In this document: piece after piece, positions 44,639 to 56,400 of the stretch | Position numbering within the stretch: the stretch's first letter is position 1 | Layout of the letters: the number at the start of each line of letters is the position of its first letter | Assembly: GCA_038380435.1 (NCBI GenBank) | Contig: JAWZYU010000006.1 | Location: 36,086,501-36,150,500 of the forward strand | Length of the DNA stretch: 64,000 nt | Direction: 5' to 3' | Source of the DNA: Ryuthela nishihirai | Lineage: Eukaryota > Arthropoda > Arachnida > Araneae > Heptathelidae | Notes under the pieces: generated by a model | Database searches by the model: none | What the model saw: the letters and a program-made list of their open reading frames with translations, nothing else | What the model was told of the DNA's origin: nothing | Position numbers and translations under genes: made by a program

Positions 44639-45022
44639 GGTTGGGTTGTTTTACCTCTGAGCGACACTTTTTTTGCACACTATGGGCTAAATGACCAGGT
44701 CACATGGATCCCGAAGGCTCAGAGAAGGTTGGGGGAGGGGACCCACTGGAACAGCTGTTGGAAGAGATAGTAGCCTCCCGTTAAGGCCATCCAGAGTGTT
44801 CTATAACGTGCACAGGGTATGGCTCTCCCGCACACGAGCAACGGCTTAACGTTCCATCCGAAGGACGGCGGCATTATCCAAGCCCATCGGTGTCCCCTAC
44901 TGAAAGTGGGCAGGGCGGAGAATTTTGCGGAGATATATCTCAACGTTGACCCAGCTGGGACTCGAACCTGGGAATTACAGATTACTAGCCTGGCGTGTTA
45001 CCATCCTAACCACCCCTGCCCC
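44639..45022 (-). mobile_element. tRNA-derived SINE, full length (minus strand)
   Basis: On the minus strand it starts GGGGCAGGGGTGGTTAGGAT, carries a perfect B box GGTTCGAGTCCC and then the central region GATGGAACGTTAAGCCG and GTGCACGTTATAGAACAC. It ends with the family tail GTGCAAAAAAAGTG...CTCAGAGGTAAAACAAC. It is flanked by GTTGAGTGAG (44,629-44,638) and GTTCAGTGAG (45,023-45,032), a 10-bp TSD with one mismatch. Confidence 0.88.
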
Positions 45023-45064
45023 GTTCAGTGAGTTTTGTCTTGGTTTTTACTTTCGTATATTCGA

Positions 45065-45420
45065 ACATCCAACCAATTGTAGGAAAGAGGTTGGCTTAGT
45101 AGGTAGTGCGCCAGTCCTAATCTTTGGTTATATTCGTCAATATTCGGTGAATATTCGAATTCCAATCTTATCTCTTCCAGAATTAAAATTTATCTCCAGC
45201 TAAACGACTACCACACTCTATCATCGACTGTAAAGGATCCGATGCCATCTCTCCGGTGTGTTGTTATGCCATCGCAGCCTGTGCAGGTGAGCCATACTCT
45301 GAGCACATTAAGGAACGCTCTGGATGACCTTGATGGGAAGCTTCTATCTGTCTCCTAATAGCTAACCAGTGATTACCCTTCCCCAAAAATTGGGACCATT
45401 ATTGATCTGGCCACTTAACA
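45065..45420 (+). mobile_element. Diverged SINE of the same family
   Basis: The head GAGGTTGGCTTAGTAGGTAG is tRNA A-box-like and matches the head of the 48-kb copy. The body keeps GCCATACTCTG..GCACATTAAGGAACGCTCTGG. The middle is replaced or strongly diverged, and the B box is lost. Confidence 0.6.
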
Positions 45421-45469
45421 CGTTATGTAGAAAATTGTGCTGCTCAGAGAAGAAACAGTCAAAATATAC

Positions 45470-45562
45470 CATACAGGGATTCGAACCCTGATACTTGCAG
45501 CTTCCACTTTCACCATGTGGCTGGATACCACTGGGCCCGAGAGGCTCAATGGTATCGCGTTG
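45470..45562 (-). repeat. tRNA-like sequence with perfect B box
   Basis: On the minus strand, CAGGGTTCGAATCCCTG forms a perfect T-arm with B box GGTTCGAATCC. An A-box-like GGCCCAGTGGTA lies upstream. The 7-nt ends ATACCAT and ATGGTAT can pair like an acceptor stem over about 90 nt. I cannot draw a clean anticodon arm, so a tRNA pseudogene or SINE head is more likely than a working gene. Confidence 0.5.
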
Positions 45563-46343
45563 GCTTGCCATATCCTTCAAATAAACCTCAGCTTCCCAGA
45601 AACATTATGTATGCAATTAATATTATTTTAAACACTAATAACGATTATTACTATTATTAATTCCTCGGGCTTAATAAAAACTGTTCTTGCTCCTTATAGC
45701 CTTGAAAATATAAAATAAACACCTTGCACACCATCTCTAAAATGGAAGAAAACTTGTCATTATAAAGGATGATCATATGAAACTAAGCCTAAACAGATGG
45801 CAAAAGTTTAAATTTCATGCAACTTTCTCTCTGGTGAACAGCGCTGATCCATATTTTTGTGACTACCTCGTAAGTAATTATTTGTGGCGGCTTTCCATGT
45901 TATCCTGCAATTCCCCATGGTCTTTAAGAACGAAAGAAGGGGGAATGAAGCATTTAAATTTTGCACCAAGAAGACCTTTTCTTAGAACTCCATGAATCAG
46001 ACTTCTAAGTTAAATCTTTCTGGTGAAAAGACTTACATATTTTCTTTTATATTTCCAGAACTTATGGGAAGTTAAATGAATTCTGTTGCCTGCTAATTTT
46101 CCTAAATTGCTACAGAGCGCATTAACTGTTTAATTTAGATAAACATAACAATCTCCTTGGCACATTAAACTTATGAAGATAAGCCGAAAATTAATTTCTG
46201 TGTAAAGTGATTAAGGTGCATTTTATTCATGAGAAGGATATGTTGAGAGTAAGTCAGGAGGTAGCCAAACCCTAGGTAACCTTGAGTTCAAGTTGCACAA
46301 TAACTGAAAAATACAGGGTGATTGCAAATGAATGTTCCAAATA
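45563..46343. other. AT-rich stretch; possible mariner end at 46,314
   Basis: No gene is visible. TACAGGGTGATTGCAAATGA near 46,314 resembles a mariner-type terminus, into which the Tc1 element at 46,344 may have inserted. Confidence 0.35.
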
Positions 46344-47799
46344 CACTGCTGGCCATTAAAAGTGCAACACAGGAAAGACAAGAGATATCAAAGCCATATT
46401 TAGTGAATACACAGCTTATGTTACAAGGATCAAATGATTACAAATACAACTCGGTTAGACTTGTGGAATACAAAGAAATCAGTATCTTGTGCAGCCACCA
46501 CGAGGGGAATAACCGCTGCTACAAGGTCCGGCATTGAGAGGATGAGACATCGGATACGTGTTTGAGGAATGTCAGTCCATGCAGTTTCGATATGTAGCTA
46601 AAGTTCATCTATTGTAGCGACTACTGGTGTCTGGTGTGCTAGTCGTCGTGAGATCATAGACTAGACATGTTCAATTTGGGACAGATCTGGTGAATGCGCA
46701 GGCCAAGGCAGAAGTGTCACAAGGTGGCTATCCAGGAATTTTTGGACGATGCATGTCACATGTGGTAGGGCATTGTCCTGTTGGTAAATGGCACCAGAGA
46801 CCTGAAGATAAGATACGACCACAGGCTCCAACACTTCAGTGATGTAACGCTGGCTGTTCAAAGTCCCAGTAATTCGTACGAGTCTCATGCATGAGTGGAA
46901 TTCAATGGCACCTCATACCATAACACCAGGGTCCGGACCTGCATGGTTAAATACCGGGGGTGGAGGCCGGATCTGTATGGCCTCATTTACTCATGCATGT
47001 GTCACTGAGCCTGTGGCTTCGATACCACCAGATACAGATTCGTTCATCATGGTGCTGCATACTGAAGCGGGATTCGTCTGAAAAGACAATGCCATGCCAT
47101 TCGCACATCCATGCGCGACGTTCTTTGCACATTTGCTTTTGCATATGCCTGTGTTGTAGAGTCAATGGTAGCCAAAGCAATGGCCGCCTAGCAAAGATGC
47201 CCCGATTCTGCAGACGACATCGAACCGTAACGTGCAGACACTAGTTGATGTGCAACACACCCTAACTGTTGAGCTAAGGTGTTTGATGTGGCTGTACGAT
47301 CATTCATAGACATGCGCACGAGATGTCTGTCCTCTCGTTCGTTTGTGTGACAGGGCCATTGAGATTCCTTACGTCGGTGAGTTCGTTCCTCCTCTACCCA
47401 CTAATGCCATGTTCTCATCACTGTGGCAGCATTCCGTCTAACACGAGCACAGATGTCGCAGTAAGATAATCTGCCTTCCCGTAATCCCACAATTCTCCCT
47501 CGATCAAAGTCGGAAGCCTGGTCGTATGGATGCCGTGTTCTTTGATGAGGCATACTTGATTCTTTAGTTCGCAAGAACTTCGAGCGAACACAATTCCAAT
47601 GATTTACACCGTCTCTTTGCAATATCTTCTTATACCACTTCCAGGGGGAGTTTCTGTCACGCTGTGTGTCACTTCTGTGACGTGCGTATATGCTGCGCTT
47701 TGAATCATTTAGTTGTTCTCCCATTGGCTACCCATCTGGCATATTTCGGGATAATCTGATGAGTTCTTCCTAGTGTTAAACTTTTAATGGCCAGCAGTG
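46344..47799 (-). mobile_element. Tc1-type DNA transposon, 1,456 bp, TIRs intact
   Basis: Inverted termini CACTGCTGGCCATTAAAAGT are identical for the first 20 bp at both ends. TA dinucleotides (46,342-46,343 and 47,800-47,801) flank the element, the Tc1/mariner target duplication. It encodes one transposase on the minus strand, now broken. Confidence 0.92.
46590..47724 (-). pseudogene. Tc1-type transposase (DD34E)
   Basis: A cut-and-paste transposase. The N-terminal helix-turn-helix region is in 47,401-47,724 (FDRGRIVGLREGRLSYCDIC, then RRNAATVMRTWH). The first catalytic Asp is in FSDESRFSM (46,983-47,180 frame). The second is in QQDNALPHVT and the Glu in SPDLSQIEHV (46,661-46,888), with 34 residues between them, as in Tc1 enzymes. 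Stops and frameshifts separate the three parts. The Trp normally after IEHV is a TAG. Confidence 0.88.
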
Positions 47800-47801
47800 T
47801 A

Positions 47802-48033
47802 TTTATTATATCAAAACAATAAATGCTACAAAACAAATCTATATCCACAGTGCATCTGACAAGTAAATAAGAGAAGAATTTCAAAACAAAAGCAAGTGTC
47901 TGAAAACTTATTATGAAAATCATAGAGTAGTTTTCATGGGACTCTATATGTTTCTTGGACCTCTCTATTAATCGTTAACAGTATTCTTGAAATTCCTCTA
48001 AAGTTGTCTATTTGAGATGGTCGGTCAGATTAC
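47802..48033. other. Non-coding flank, nothing recognised
   Basis: AT-rich sequence between the Tc1 element and a SINE. Confidence 0.35.
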
Positions 48034-48490
48034 TTTGAGCGGAGGTTGGCTTGGTCGGTAGTGCGCAGGCTTTTAATCTTCAGTTCCCAGGTTCGAGTTC
48101 CTCCAGGGCTAGTGTTGAGATTTATCTCCTCAAAACTCCTAACCCTGCTCTCTGTCAGTAGGGTACATTGATGAGCTTTGAAAAGTCACCGTCCGTCGTT
48201 CGTTAAGCCTTGACACCGTGTGCTGGAAAGCCATACTCTGTGCACATTAAAGAACACTCTGGATGGCTTCACGGGATGCTACCATCTATCTCCTAAGAAC
48301 TGTCTATTGGGGATCCACTGGACAACTCTTATAAAATGGGATCATTTCCCAACCTACGCCGTCCGTCGGATGGGACTAACTCCGCGGACCAATGTGGAGA
48401 ATAGCTATCCCTCTTGCACGTTACATAACATGCTGAATGGCCTTTACGAGAGGCTACCACAACTCGTAAAAGCTGTCCAGTGAATTCTCC
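48034..48490 (+). mobile_element. tRNA-derived SINE variant with duplicated central region
   Basis: The head GTTGGCTTGGTCGGTAGTGC (A box) is followed by GGTTCGAGTTCC (B box). The central region (CGTCCGTCG..GTTAAGCC..GCACATTAAAGAACACTCTGG) appears at about 48,188-48,290 and again, diverged, at about 48,358-48,470 (CGTCCGTCGGATGGGAC..GCACGTTACATAACATGC). The usual 3' tail is missing. Confidence 0.75.
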
Positions 48491-50193
48491 AACGTTCTCT
48501 GTCTGTCATAATCAATTTACTACCAGTAGTTACTTTTATCTTCTACCAGTAGAATTTTGAAAAAAAATCGAGAAATTTGCTTTTAATAACTTTTAATACG
48601 CAGACGGACAACGGATATATGATAAATTTTACTAAAAGACAATTACGGGATAACAATGATGTACTGAATTTCACTTTAGGATCAAGAAAAATTATCAGAA
48701 AGTTGACAAATTTTGGAAAAGCACAAATTTCTTGTTCAAAAGTTAGGATTTTTTTGGTAGAATAAGCTAGATGAAATGTGGTGGAAAGTTAGAACCCTTA
48801 TCTTTGGGATTCCTGCTCTCCCAAATTGGTAGAATGCAACGTTTTTTAAAAGCATTTTTCTGTATTTATTTTTTAAAATTTTATTAGTAGAAGATATTAC
48901 TCTTGTTCATAGTTATTAAAATGAATAGAAATTAAAATTTCTATGATAAAAGATTTGTTCGCTAAATTGATTATTTGACTAGACAAATACTTAATCGTTT
49001 TTTTCATAGCATAGGAGATAGAAGGATAAAAAAACTGCTTGCAATTTTTAGAATCATTTTCTAACATGGACAGAAGTTACTAAGCCCGAAGCCACCTCTG
49101 ATTATTTGCCTCAGTTAGAACTAACACGACACAGAAATCTTCCTTGCTGGAACACTAGCTAGACTATTATTATGCCTATCAAAGCTTTAACCCTTAGGAC
49201 CTTATGCACTTTACAAGGTTCATTACTTTTTAGCATATTTCTAAACTTTGGAAGAAGCAATGGAGTCAATAGAGTCACTATTTTTTTTTATATTCCCTTT
49301 TACTCTTTCTGAATATTTAGACTTTTGCATATATTTTGGGACTGTTTCTACATTATAATATACGTGCCATATTTCGCTGAAATGATATAAACTTCTTCTG
49401 TACATTCCTGTTTCTTTGGTGTACATTCCTGTTTCTTTGGTCACAAATAAAGCACATTTAAATACAAACATATTTCTTCTATAAACAAAAATTCTACTCT
49501 GAAGGGCACAAGTTAATTTTATTTTAAATGTGTGAATTGAATCATTCTTTTTGCCTCCGATAGATGGCGCAATGGGATGCTTTTTCGAAATAAAATGCTC
49601 TTAGTCGAATGTAGCCATGAAAACCAAAAATTAAAGTCGTGAACAACTCCATTTACCGGTGAACTTTACATTCTCTAAGCAGTTAGAGACTGGACGGGAT
49701 ATCTTTTCCGTTTTCATGATCCAGTCGAAATAGCCACTTGTACCTCGAACAGCCTCCCTTCACTAGATCCTTAATATCGAATGAGAACATCTCTCAAAGG
49801 ACCACAGTAAATAGTTGATGGGAAGGGTGGGGGGATAGAAGAATCAGATCCAGACGAAACTGAAAATAAATGTGGAATTCCTTTAGATATAGGGCCCAAG
49901 AGGTGATCGTGTTCCTGGTTCTGCACTTCACAATGCCCATGGGTGTGTTGCGAGCCATTGAACAGAGTCGTAAAACATTCACTGTCTCATGGAGATAAAA
50001 GAAGACATCGGAAACGCTGTTTCTGCTTCTTTCATTGATCTTAAACTTTGCAGTTGAGGATACCTGAAGTTTTTAAACGACAAAGTCATATTCCTCGCTT
50101 GGAACACTGCGACGAGCTTGCTACACACTACGTATAAGTGCTGTGACTTGCTAATAATGAATTTGATGTACAGGGTCATTATAAAAGAATACC
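48491..50193. other. AT-rich region, nothing recognised
   Basis: No gene or element is supported. A 21-bp tandem duplicate (GTACATTCCTGTTTCTTTG, about 49,400-49,440) and a TACAGGGTCATTATAAAAGA mariner-end-like motif at 50,169 are the only structures seen. Confidence 0.4.
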
Positions 50194-50204
50194 CATATTT
50201 TAAA

Positions 50205-50607
50205 GGGCGGGAGTGGCTGAATGGCCTTTCAATGGCTCAGTCGGTATTGCACCAGGCTCGTAATCTGTAGTTCCAGGTTCGAGTCCCAGCTGGATCAGCG
50301 TTGAGATTTATCTCCGCAAAATTCCCCGCCCTGCCCACGGTCAGTAAGGGATACCGATGGGCTTGGATAATGCCGCCATCCGTCGGATGGAACGTTAAGC
50401 CGTTGCTCCGTGTGCGGGAGAGCCATACCCTCTGCACGTTAAAGAACACTCTGGATGGCCTTGACGGGAGGCTACCATCTGTCTCCCAACAGTTGTTCCA
50501 GTTGGTCCCCTCCCCCAACCTTCTCTGAGCCTTCGGGATCCATGTGACCTGGCCATTTAGCCCGTGGTGTGCAAAAAAGTGCCATTCAAAGGTAAAACAA
50601 CCGAACT
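50205..50607 (+). mobile_element. tRNA-derived SINE, full length (403 bp)
   Basis: A box TGGCTCAGTCGG (50,233-50,244) and B box GGTTCGAGTCC (50,277-50,287) form a pol III promoter of tRNA type. The central GATGGAACGTTAAGCCG..GCACGTTAAAGAACAC and the tail GTGCAAAAAAGTG..AAAGGTAAAACAACC are family features. It is flanked by a perfect 11-bp TSD, CATATTTTAAA (50,194-50,204 and 50,608-50,618). Confidence 0.93.
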
Positions 50608-50626
50608 CATATTTTAAAATTTTGTA

Positions 50627-51931
50627 CAGGGTGACAGAAATGTGTCACAAACCAAAATAAACACATAGTTTGCGAGGTTTAATGATAAGCTTACATAAAA
50701 TTAAACAGCTCAAATATAAGTTATAATCTGAACTTTCTAACAAAAAAAAATGTAGATATCATTACAATATGTGTTGAAAGTAGACTCCTTGTTCCCATAT
50801 ACAAGCACAAGTTCGTTTCACTATGTCTGATGCCATCTTGTGAAGCACTTGAAGACTGATGTTTGCGATCGTTGTTGTAATGTTCGTCTTGAGTTCATCT
50901 AGTGTGTGAGGATTATTTTGATACACAACTCCTTTGAGATACCTCCAGAGGAAAAATCTGCAGGTGACAAATCCCGTGATCTTGGAGGCCACAAGACTTT
51001 AGATATGAGATGGCCACCGAGAAATTCTTGCAAAAACTGTATTTTTTCATTACACGTGCAGCGCGTGGCACTGCCTTGTTTCAACCAGCAATCACGTTCA
51101 TCAACCTCAAGGAGTGCAATTTACTGTGTGTTACTGTGTGATGTCTTGGCATTATGCACTATTCAGCTTCGTCTGAAAGAAAATACGCTCCACTATGCAA
51201 CAGCATGATGCCGGACATCACACTCGAGTTTTTGAGAGTGCAAGGGCTGTTCATGAAAAACAAGTGGATCTTCAGAGGATCAAATCTTATTGTTTTGTTT
51301 GTTCACCTAGACACTTAGGTGGAACCAAGATTCGTCACTGAAAACAAACTTAGTCAAGTTGCACTATTCTATGCTCTTCAACAAATGACAGAAGCCATTG
51401 ACAGTATACTATGTGTTTTTCTCTATCGGGGTTCTTCAGTTCCTGGACTGAGTACATACGTTATGGACGAAAGTGTAACTGTCTCGCAGCTGTCTTAGCA
51501 GTTCTGTACAATATTCCTTCTTTGTACTGCAAGTTTCCTGAGGCGGTCAACATGGTAGATTTCCTGAACCATTTCTTGTCAGCAACAGATCCTGCTCGCC
51601 AGAAAAAAAATTCTAATCTGGATATCATCAACTTTTGAAGGACTACAGTAGCTGAATATTTTTTACGAAACTCCTCAGCAACACTCGCATACGAATGACT
51701 ACCAAAATAATGTTCCAAAATGAAAACGCTGCTTGGGAAAAAGACATTTTACTTCTTCTATGAAGAAAGCCACACTGACGATCACCTGTACCTGTCACAC
51801 TGCAGTCAGCGTCTCCGATAGTTTTCAATAGTGTTACGGTGCCACCTAGTGGGAGGGAGAATAGTTTCAATTATTTTGAAACAATTTATATAAATTTAAA
51901 CTTTGGGTTGGGCTACTTTTTGATCACCCTA
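50627..51931 (-). mobile_element. mariner-type DNA transposon (DUF4817 class), ~1.3 kb
   Basis: The left end reads TA-CAGGGTGACAGAAATG. The right end, in reverse complement, reads TA-TAGGGTGATCAAAAAGTA. Both are AGGGTGA-type termini with TA target sites and diverged inner TIRs. The interior is a broken transposase on the minus strand. Confidence 0.8.
50770..51860 (-). pseudogene. mariner-like transposase with DUF4817-type N-terminus
   Basis: The N-terminal region (51,461-51,718) reads HYFGSHSYASVAEEFRKKYS and RAGSVADKKW, the helix-turn-helix pattern of DUF4817-type insect transposases. The C-terminal part is read in two frames (50,899-51,084 and 50,762-50,992): ATRCTCNEKIQFLQEFLGG, LWPPRSRDLSPADF, FFLWRYLKGVVYQNNPHTLD. 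The second catalytic Asp position reads Gln-Gly instead of Asp-Gly. There are multiple frameshifts. The element cannot transpose itself. Confidence 0.8.
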
Positions 51932-51933
51932 TA

Positions 51934-52339
51934 TTTAATTAAATAAGCAGAATTATCCGAGTCTTAACATATAATAAATGACTAAGAGTAGCAAGCTTTC
52001 AAGCGCATTCTGAACTGGTGTGCAAGCACTTGATTATTGTACCTCAGAGGTGATGTCATTGGTGGATGACAATTTCGGCTTCCTATAATTCGGCAGATAA
52101 CTGTCATATTGGACCAAAATTTAGTGTGATGGTCCCATTTGGAGCTTTATGTGTGAGGTTTAGACATCAGGTTCTTAGCTGCAGTGGATGGCGATTAAAC
52201 CCACCGCAAATCTCTGAGGAAGCTGTAGTCGCTTACCTTATTGATGGAGAGTTAAGAGATATAATTGAGTAGTACGTTTTAGGTGGAAAGATTTATCAAT
52301 GGACAGACATTTCACGGGCTTTTGGGGGATAGTGCTTCT
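51934..52339. other. Non-coding stretch, nothing recognised
   Basis: A short frame at 52,066-52,272 has no recognisable motif. Confidence 0.35.
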
Positions 52340-52350
52340 CCTTCTCTATA

Positions 52351-52751
52351 TTGGGCCGAGGGTCGTTCAGTCGTTAACATGTTAGGTTCGTAATGTGTAG
52401 TTCGCAGTTTCTAGTCCCAGCTGGGTCAGCGTTGAGATTTATCTCCGCCAAACTCCCGCCCTGCCCATGGTCAGTAGGGGACACCGATGGGCTTGAAAAG
52501 GCTGTCGTCCGTCGGATGGGACGTTAAGCAGTGACCCCGTATATGGGAGAGCCAACCCTGTACATGTTAAAGAACACGCTGAATGGTTTTGACGATGATC
52601 TGACAGATTACTGAGCTAATCTCTCTCCCAACAACTGTTCCAGTGGGTCCCCTCCCCCAACCTTCTCCGAGCCTTTTAAGTCTTTGTGACCTAGCCCTTT
52701 AGCCCTTGTGTGCAAAAATTGCCGCTCAGAGTTAAAGCAGTCCAACCCTAC
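52351..52751 (+). mobile_element. tRNA-derived SINE, full length
   Basis: The same family as 50,205-50,607. The head is diverged (B box reads AGTTTCTAGTCCC). The central GGATGGGACGTTAAGC and ATGTTAAAGAACACGC and the tail GTGTGCAAAAATTGCCGCTC are present. It is flanked by an 11-bp TSD, CCTTCTCTATA (52,340-52,350 and 52,752-52,762). Confidence 0.9.
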
Positions 52752-52762
52752 CCTTCTCTATA

Positions 52763-53600
52763 GTTCCAGTACCTCTCCTCTAAATTTCACTTTGTAAACT
52801 TCGTAATCTCTACGACCGAAATTTTCACAGACTCATTCCCATTTTTCTAAGTAGCACTCAAATAACTTTCTGAACTTATATTTGCTCTGCTAGCGAAAAG
52901 ATCGCGTCTTTCATTGAGTAATTTCCTTAATTTTTTGCTCTATCCTAATGCATTCTCTTTTTTTTAAGTGTATATGATTAATGAATTTTAAAAATCTTTC
53001 TTTTTTTCACTATTTAAAGTAGTTTTTTCATTCATGTTAATTGTCAGTAAAGCAGTAAATGTTTGCTCATGTTCATGCGGATTTTATCTGCTATCCTCAT
53101 TAACATTAATATTTCATCAGTGGTGAGCTATTCGCTGTGGATATCAGAATTTGCACAGGGCTATATTCATTTCATTGGATCTGTTTTACATATTATTGCT
53201 AGTTTTCAATGCTAGCTGCTCATTTTCCTCCATTGCTTCCGATATGACAGTGGGTGTCGTGTTAACCACCACTACCACATTTGCAAAAGAGAAAATGTGT
53301 CCCGTGTTCTGTGAACATTTGCAAAAGAGAAAATGTGTCTCTGTGTTAATAACGTTATTCTTATTATGTGAGCATTTCGGTTTTTCGACCGGCTTCGGTC
53401 CAGTTTAATTCGGGTAACTCGGGTTTTTCTGGTCTTGGGGGTCCTTGCGACCTGTCAGTTATCCCCTTTTGTGCCAGACAGAATTAAAACAACTGAATCC
53501 TAATCACACTGAATCTTGGATGATAAAAGGATAGTTTATATTGTTTCAACCCGCTTTCGGAATTCACTTTTCAAGACATTTAACAATTGAATCAAATACG
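52763..53600. other. Non-coding stretch with a 38-bp tandem duplicate
   Basis: ACATTTGCAAAAGAGAAAAT occurs at 53,277 and 53,315. No gene is recognised. Confidence 0.4.
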
Positions 53601-54120
53601 TCAAAAACTTTTTTTATAATAATAATAAACTTTATTTCCATACTCATTTACAGAAACATTACAACACAAAAATTAACCATCAGCTTAAAGAGTTTGGATG
53701 GAAACTGCAAACGAAATAATATAAAATAAAATAAACGATTCAAAAAAAAATGCCAGAAACATACACTTAAACAAGTATTTCTGTGTAATCTAGGAGTTAT
53801 GTTGTAAACCCCCCTTTAGTATTAGGGCGGTCCAACACTTTTTGACCGTGATTCATCTACTCTGCCAAGGCTAAGGCAGCCCCTTAACCCAAGATTCAAA
53901 TCAGCTGACATTCAACAAATGAAAAACGGAGATAATACGTATTTAGCCATTAAAACACAACATTTATTACAAAATTACTATTCTTGACATTTTACTCATA
54001 CAATTCCTCCCATCTTTGGGGTAGTTTCCAAATAAGCAGCCCTTTTCAATCAAGGATAACTTTTGTAGTGGTGGAGACTAAAGATCATCAAAGTCCATAA
54101 TAAAAACACGAGCCACTAGC

Positions 54121-54700
54121 TCTGAAAGTCTTTCAGTCTATGGTCCCCATTCGGGGGAACGTGGCGGCGGCCAGTAGAAGCGCATTAATGTGGAACAAAA
54201 TACAGATTGAATTGTGAAAATGACCACTACCTTCTTTCATGCTGTCGTTGCTGGAGCATTGTCCTTAGGCCGCTTGGCCGGTGATTAAGGCATTGTAGAG
54301 TTTGTACACTATCTGCAGAAGTCGACTATCGCCTCTGAGAGTTCAGACAAGAAGAAGGAGAAACGCACATCCTCGCCAAGATTGTTCACTCTTTCCAACT
54401 ATGCTTATTGCCACGACCTTTGGCGGAGGTCAGCGCGTAAGCTGACGCGGCTGTCGTTCATTGGTCAGGGCGGCCGAGGCAGGGAGATACACCTTCCATG
54501 TGGCCTTTGATGCTGACCACGAATCTCAAGTAGCGAAATTTCTATGCCGAAAGCGAAAACTCGTCCTCTGCTGAAACCGGCGTCAGGGAATTTCGCAGAA
54601 CTGGATGACAAAACAAAAGTCTTTGTTCCCAGCCTGAAGAACGAATGTTCGCGAACCTTTCGGCCCCACAGTCGTGTCCACAGAAGTTCTCTGTGGGCAC
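54121..54700. other. GC-richer block inside LINE 3' region
   Basis: Base composition changes abruptly from AT-rich to GC-rich and back. No ORF or TIR is recognised. It could be unrelated inserted sequence. Confidence 0.3.
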
Positions 54701-55263
54701 AACAGTTACATAACAACTCTTATAGATTACAAAAACAGAATTCTACAGTAAACGAAAATCTCAGGCAATGGAAAAAAAAAACTAAGAAATTACATTAAAA
54801 GTGTCTTCAATATCATCAATATTGTCCAAAAAAAATATGTTTTTTTTTTCTTAAAATTACATTTACTTTTTTCTTCCTTTATACTATTGGGTAAAGGATT
54901 ACATATTTTTGGTGCAATAAAATTAAACTGCTTATGCATGATTTCTTTCCTTGATTTCACAACATGAAATCGGTTTGTTGAAAATCTGGTATCATATGGG
55001 ATGAACCGTTTTTCAATTCAATTGTTGTTTTTATGTAATATATCATTGCTTATGTAACGATAATTTACATTTTAATATTACTATTTGAAACTAGTTTTAC
55101 AATTTTGTTTTGTAATTTCACTAGAGGGAGTAGGTTTGATACATAATCTTACCCCCCCATCAAGTGATTCCATAACTAACTTGTTATAAGAATATGATTT
55201 AATATAATATAACTTGTACAAAATGAATCTTAATTTTTTACACACTGTATCTACATGTTTCTT

Positions 55264-56398
55264 TCATTTTAGATTTTGTTCAATATAAATGCCTAAATAT
55301 TTAACACATTCGACCTGTTCAGTAGTTTTACATACACAACTATTTATCAAATTACAACCAGAATTTTGGGATTTTATGACAATCATTTTACTTATATTCA
55401 TTAACCCAAAATAGATAAAATTAGTTTTATCCACATTTATTTCCAGTTCATTTCTACTAAACCAGTCTCTTATGCTTTCTAAGTCATTATTAATCTTAAA
55501 TAATAACTCATTATTAGTTTCAGTCGAGTGCACTATTGCTGTGTCATCCGCATAATCTGTAATTTTGCCGAATAAATTTAAGTTGCAAAAATCATTAATT
55601 TATTTTAAAAACAATACTGGCCAAAGAATAAAACCTTGCGGTACACCACCATTCAAAACAAGCATATTACCTTTTAGTTTATTTATAGCCACATATTGTT
55701 TCTTGTTTTGCAAATATGTTTTAAACCAACTGAATGCAAGCCCTCTTATTCCTATTATACTTAATTTCTGCATTAAAATTTCATGATTTATTGTGTCGAA
55801 ATTTTTTTTATACCAATAAATAAAGCTAAGATTTTATATGTTCTTTTACGCTATTATAGATGTTGCAGGTAAGTTGTAACATAGCATGTTATGTACCCAA
55901 TTTATCCAAACTGTTTATTTGATAAGAAATTATATTTCAATAGAAATTTAATTTATCTCTGTTTCATTAGCTATTCAATTATTTTTGAAAAGGTAGGGAG
56001 TATGGAAATTGGTCTATAATTATTAAAATCCGTATTTTTACCATTTTTGAAAATTGGCTTGACTTTAGCAATTTTTAAAGTATTTATGAATATTCCAGTT
56101 GAAAATGATAAATTAACAGTTTTTACAAAAATATTGAAATTGATATTTAAAAACAATTTTTAACATATGGGCATTTATTTCATCGAAACCACAAGATTTA
56201 TTATTATTCAATTGCGATATTATATTTTTTAGTTCCATTTGATCTGCTTCAAACAGAATCATTGAGTTGTCTATATGATTTACATATTTGTTAATTTTAG
56301 TACTGAAATTATTTGTAGTATATTGATACCCCTGGTTAACTTCTTTGAAATGTGTATTAAATTTATTTGCTAAATCTTCATCAACATCTTTTGAAAGA
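55264..56398 (-). pseudogene. LINE reverse transcriptase fragment
   Basis: Read on the minus strand in several frames: LANKFNTHFKEVNQGYQY and NNNKSCGFDEINAHMLK near the RTE boundary; then AKVKPIFKNGK and NNYRPISILPTFSKIIE (55,971-56,156); NGGVPQGFILWPVLF near 55,640; YADDTAIVHST near 55,545; and WFSRNELEINVDKTNFIYFG to VKYLGIYIEQNL (55,264-55,533). The order matches palm and thumb motifs of CR1/Jockey-group RTs. Several frameshifts are present. Confidence 0.8.
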
Positions 56399-56400
56399 TA

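Larger units (their letters stand above)
53610..56398 (-). mobile_element. Old minus-strand LINE, 3' part (split by RTE insertion)
   Basis: The RT and 3' region of a third, CR1/Jockey-like LINE lineage, minus strand. AATAAA on the minus strand near 53,625 and an adjoining (ATT)n run may be its 3' end. Its 5' part continues at about 60,000-60,338. The segment 54,121-54,700 is distinctly GC-richer and may be a separate insertion. Confidence 0.65.

Noticed and set aside
45470..45562. Functional tRNA gene
   Set aside because: The T-arm is perfect, but no clean D and anticodon arms could be drawn and the length is about 90 nt.
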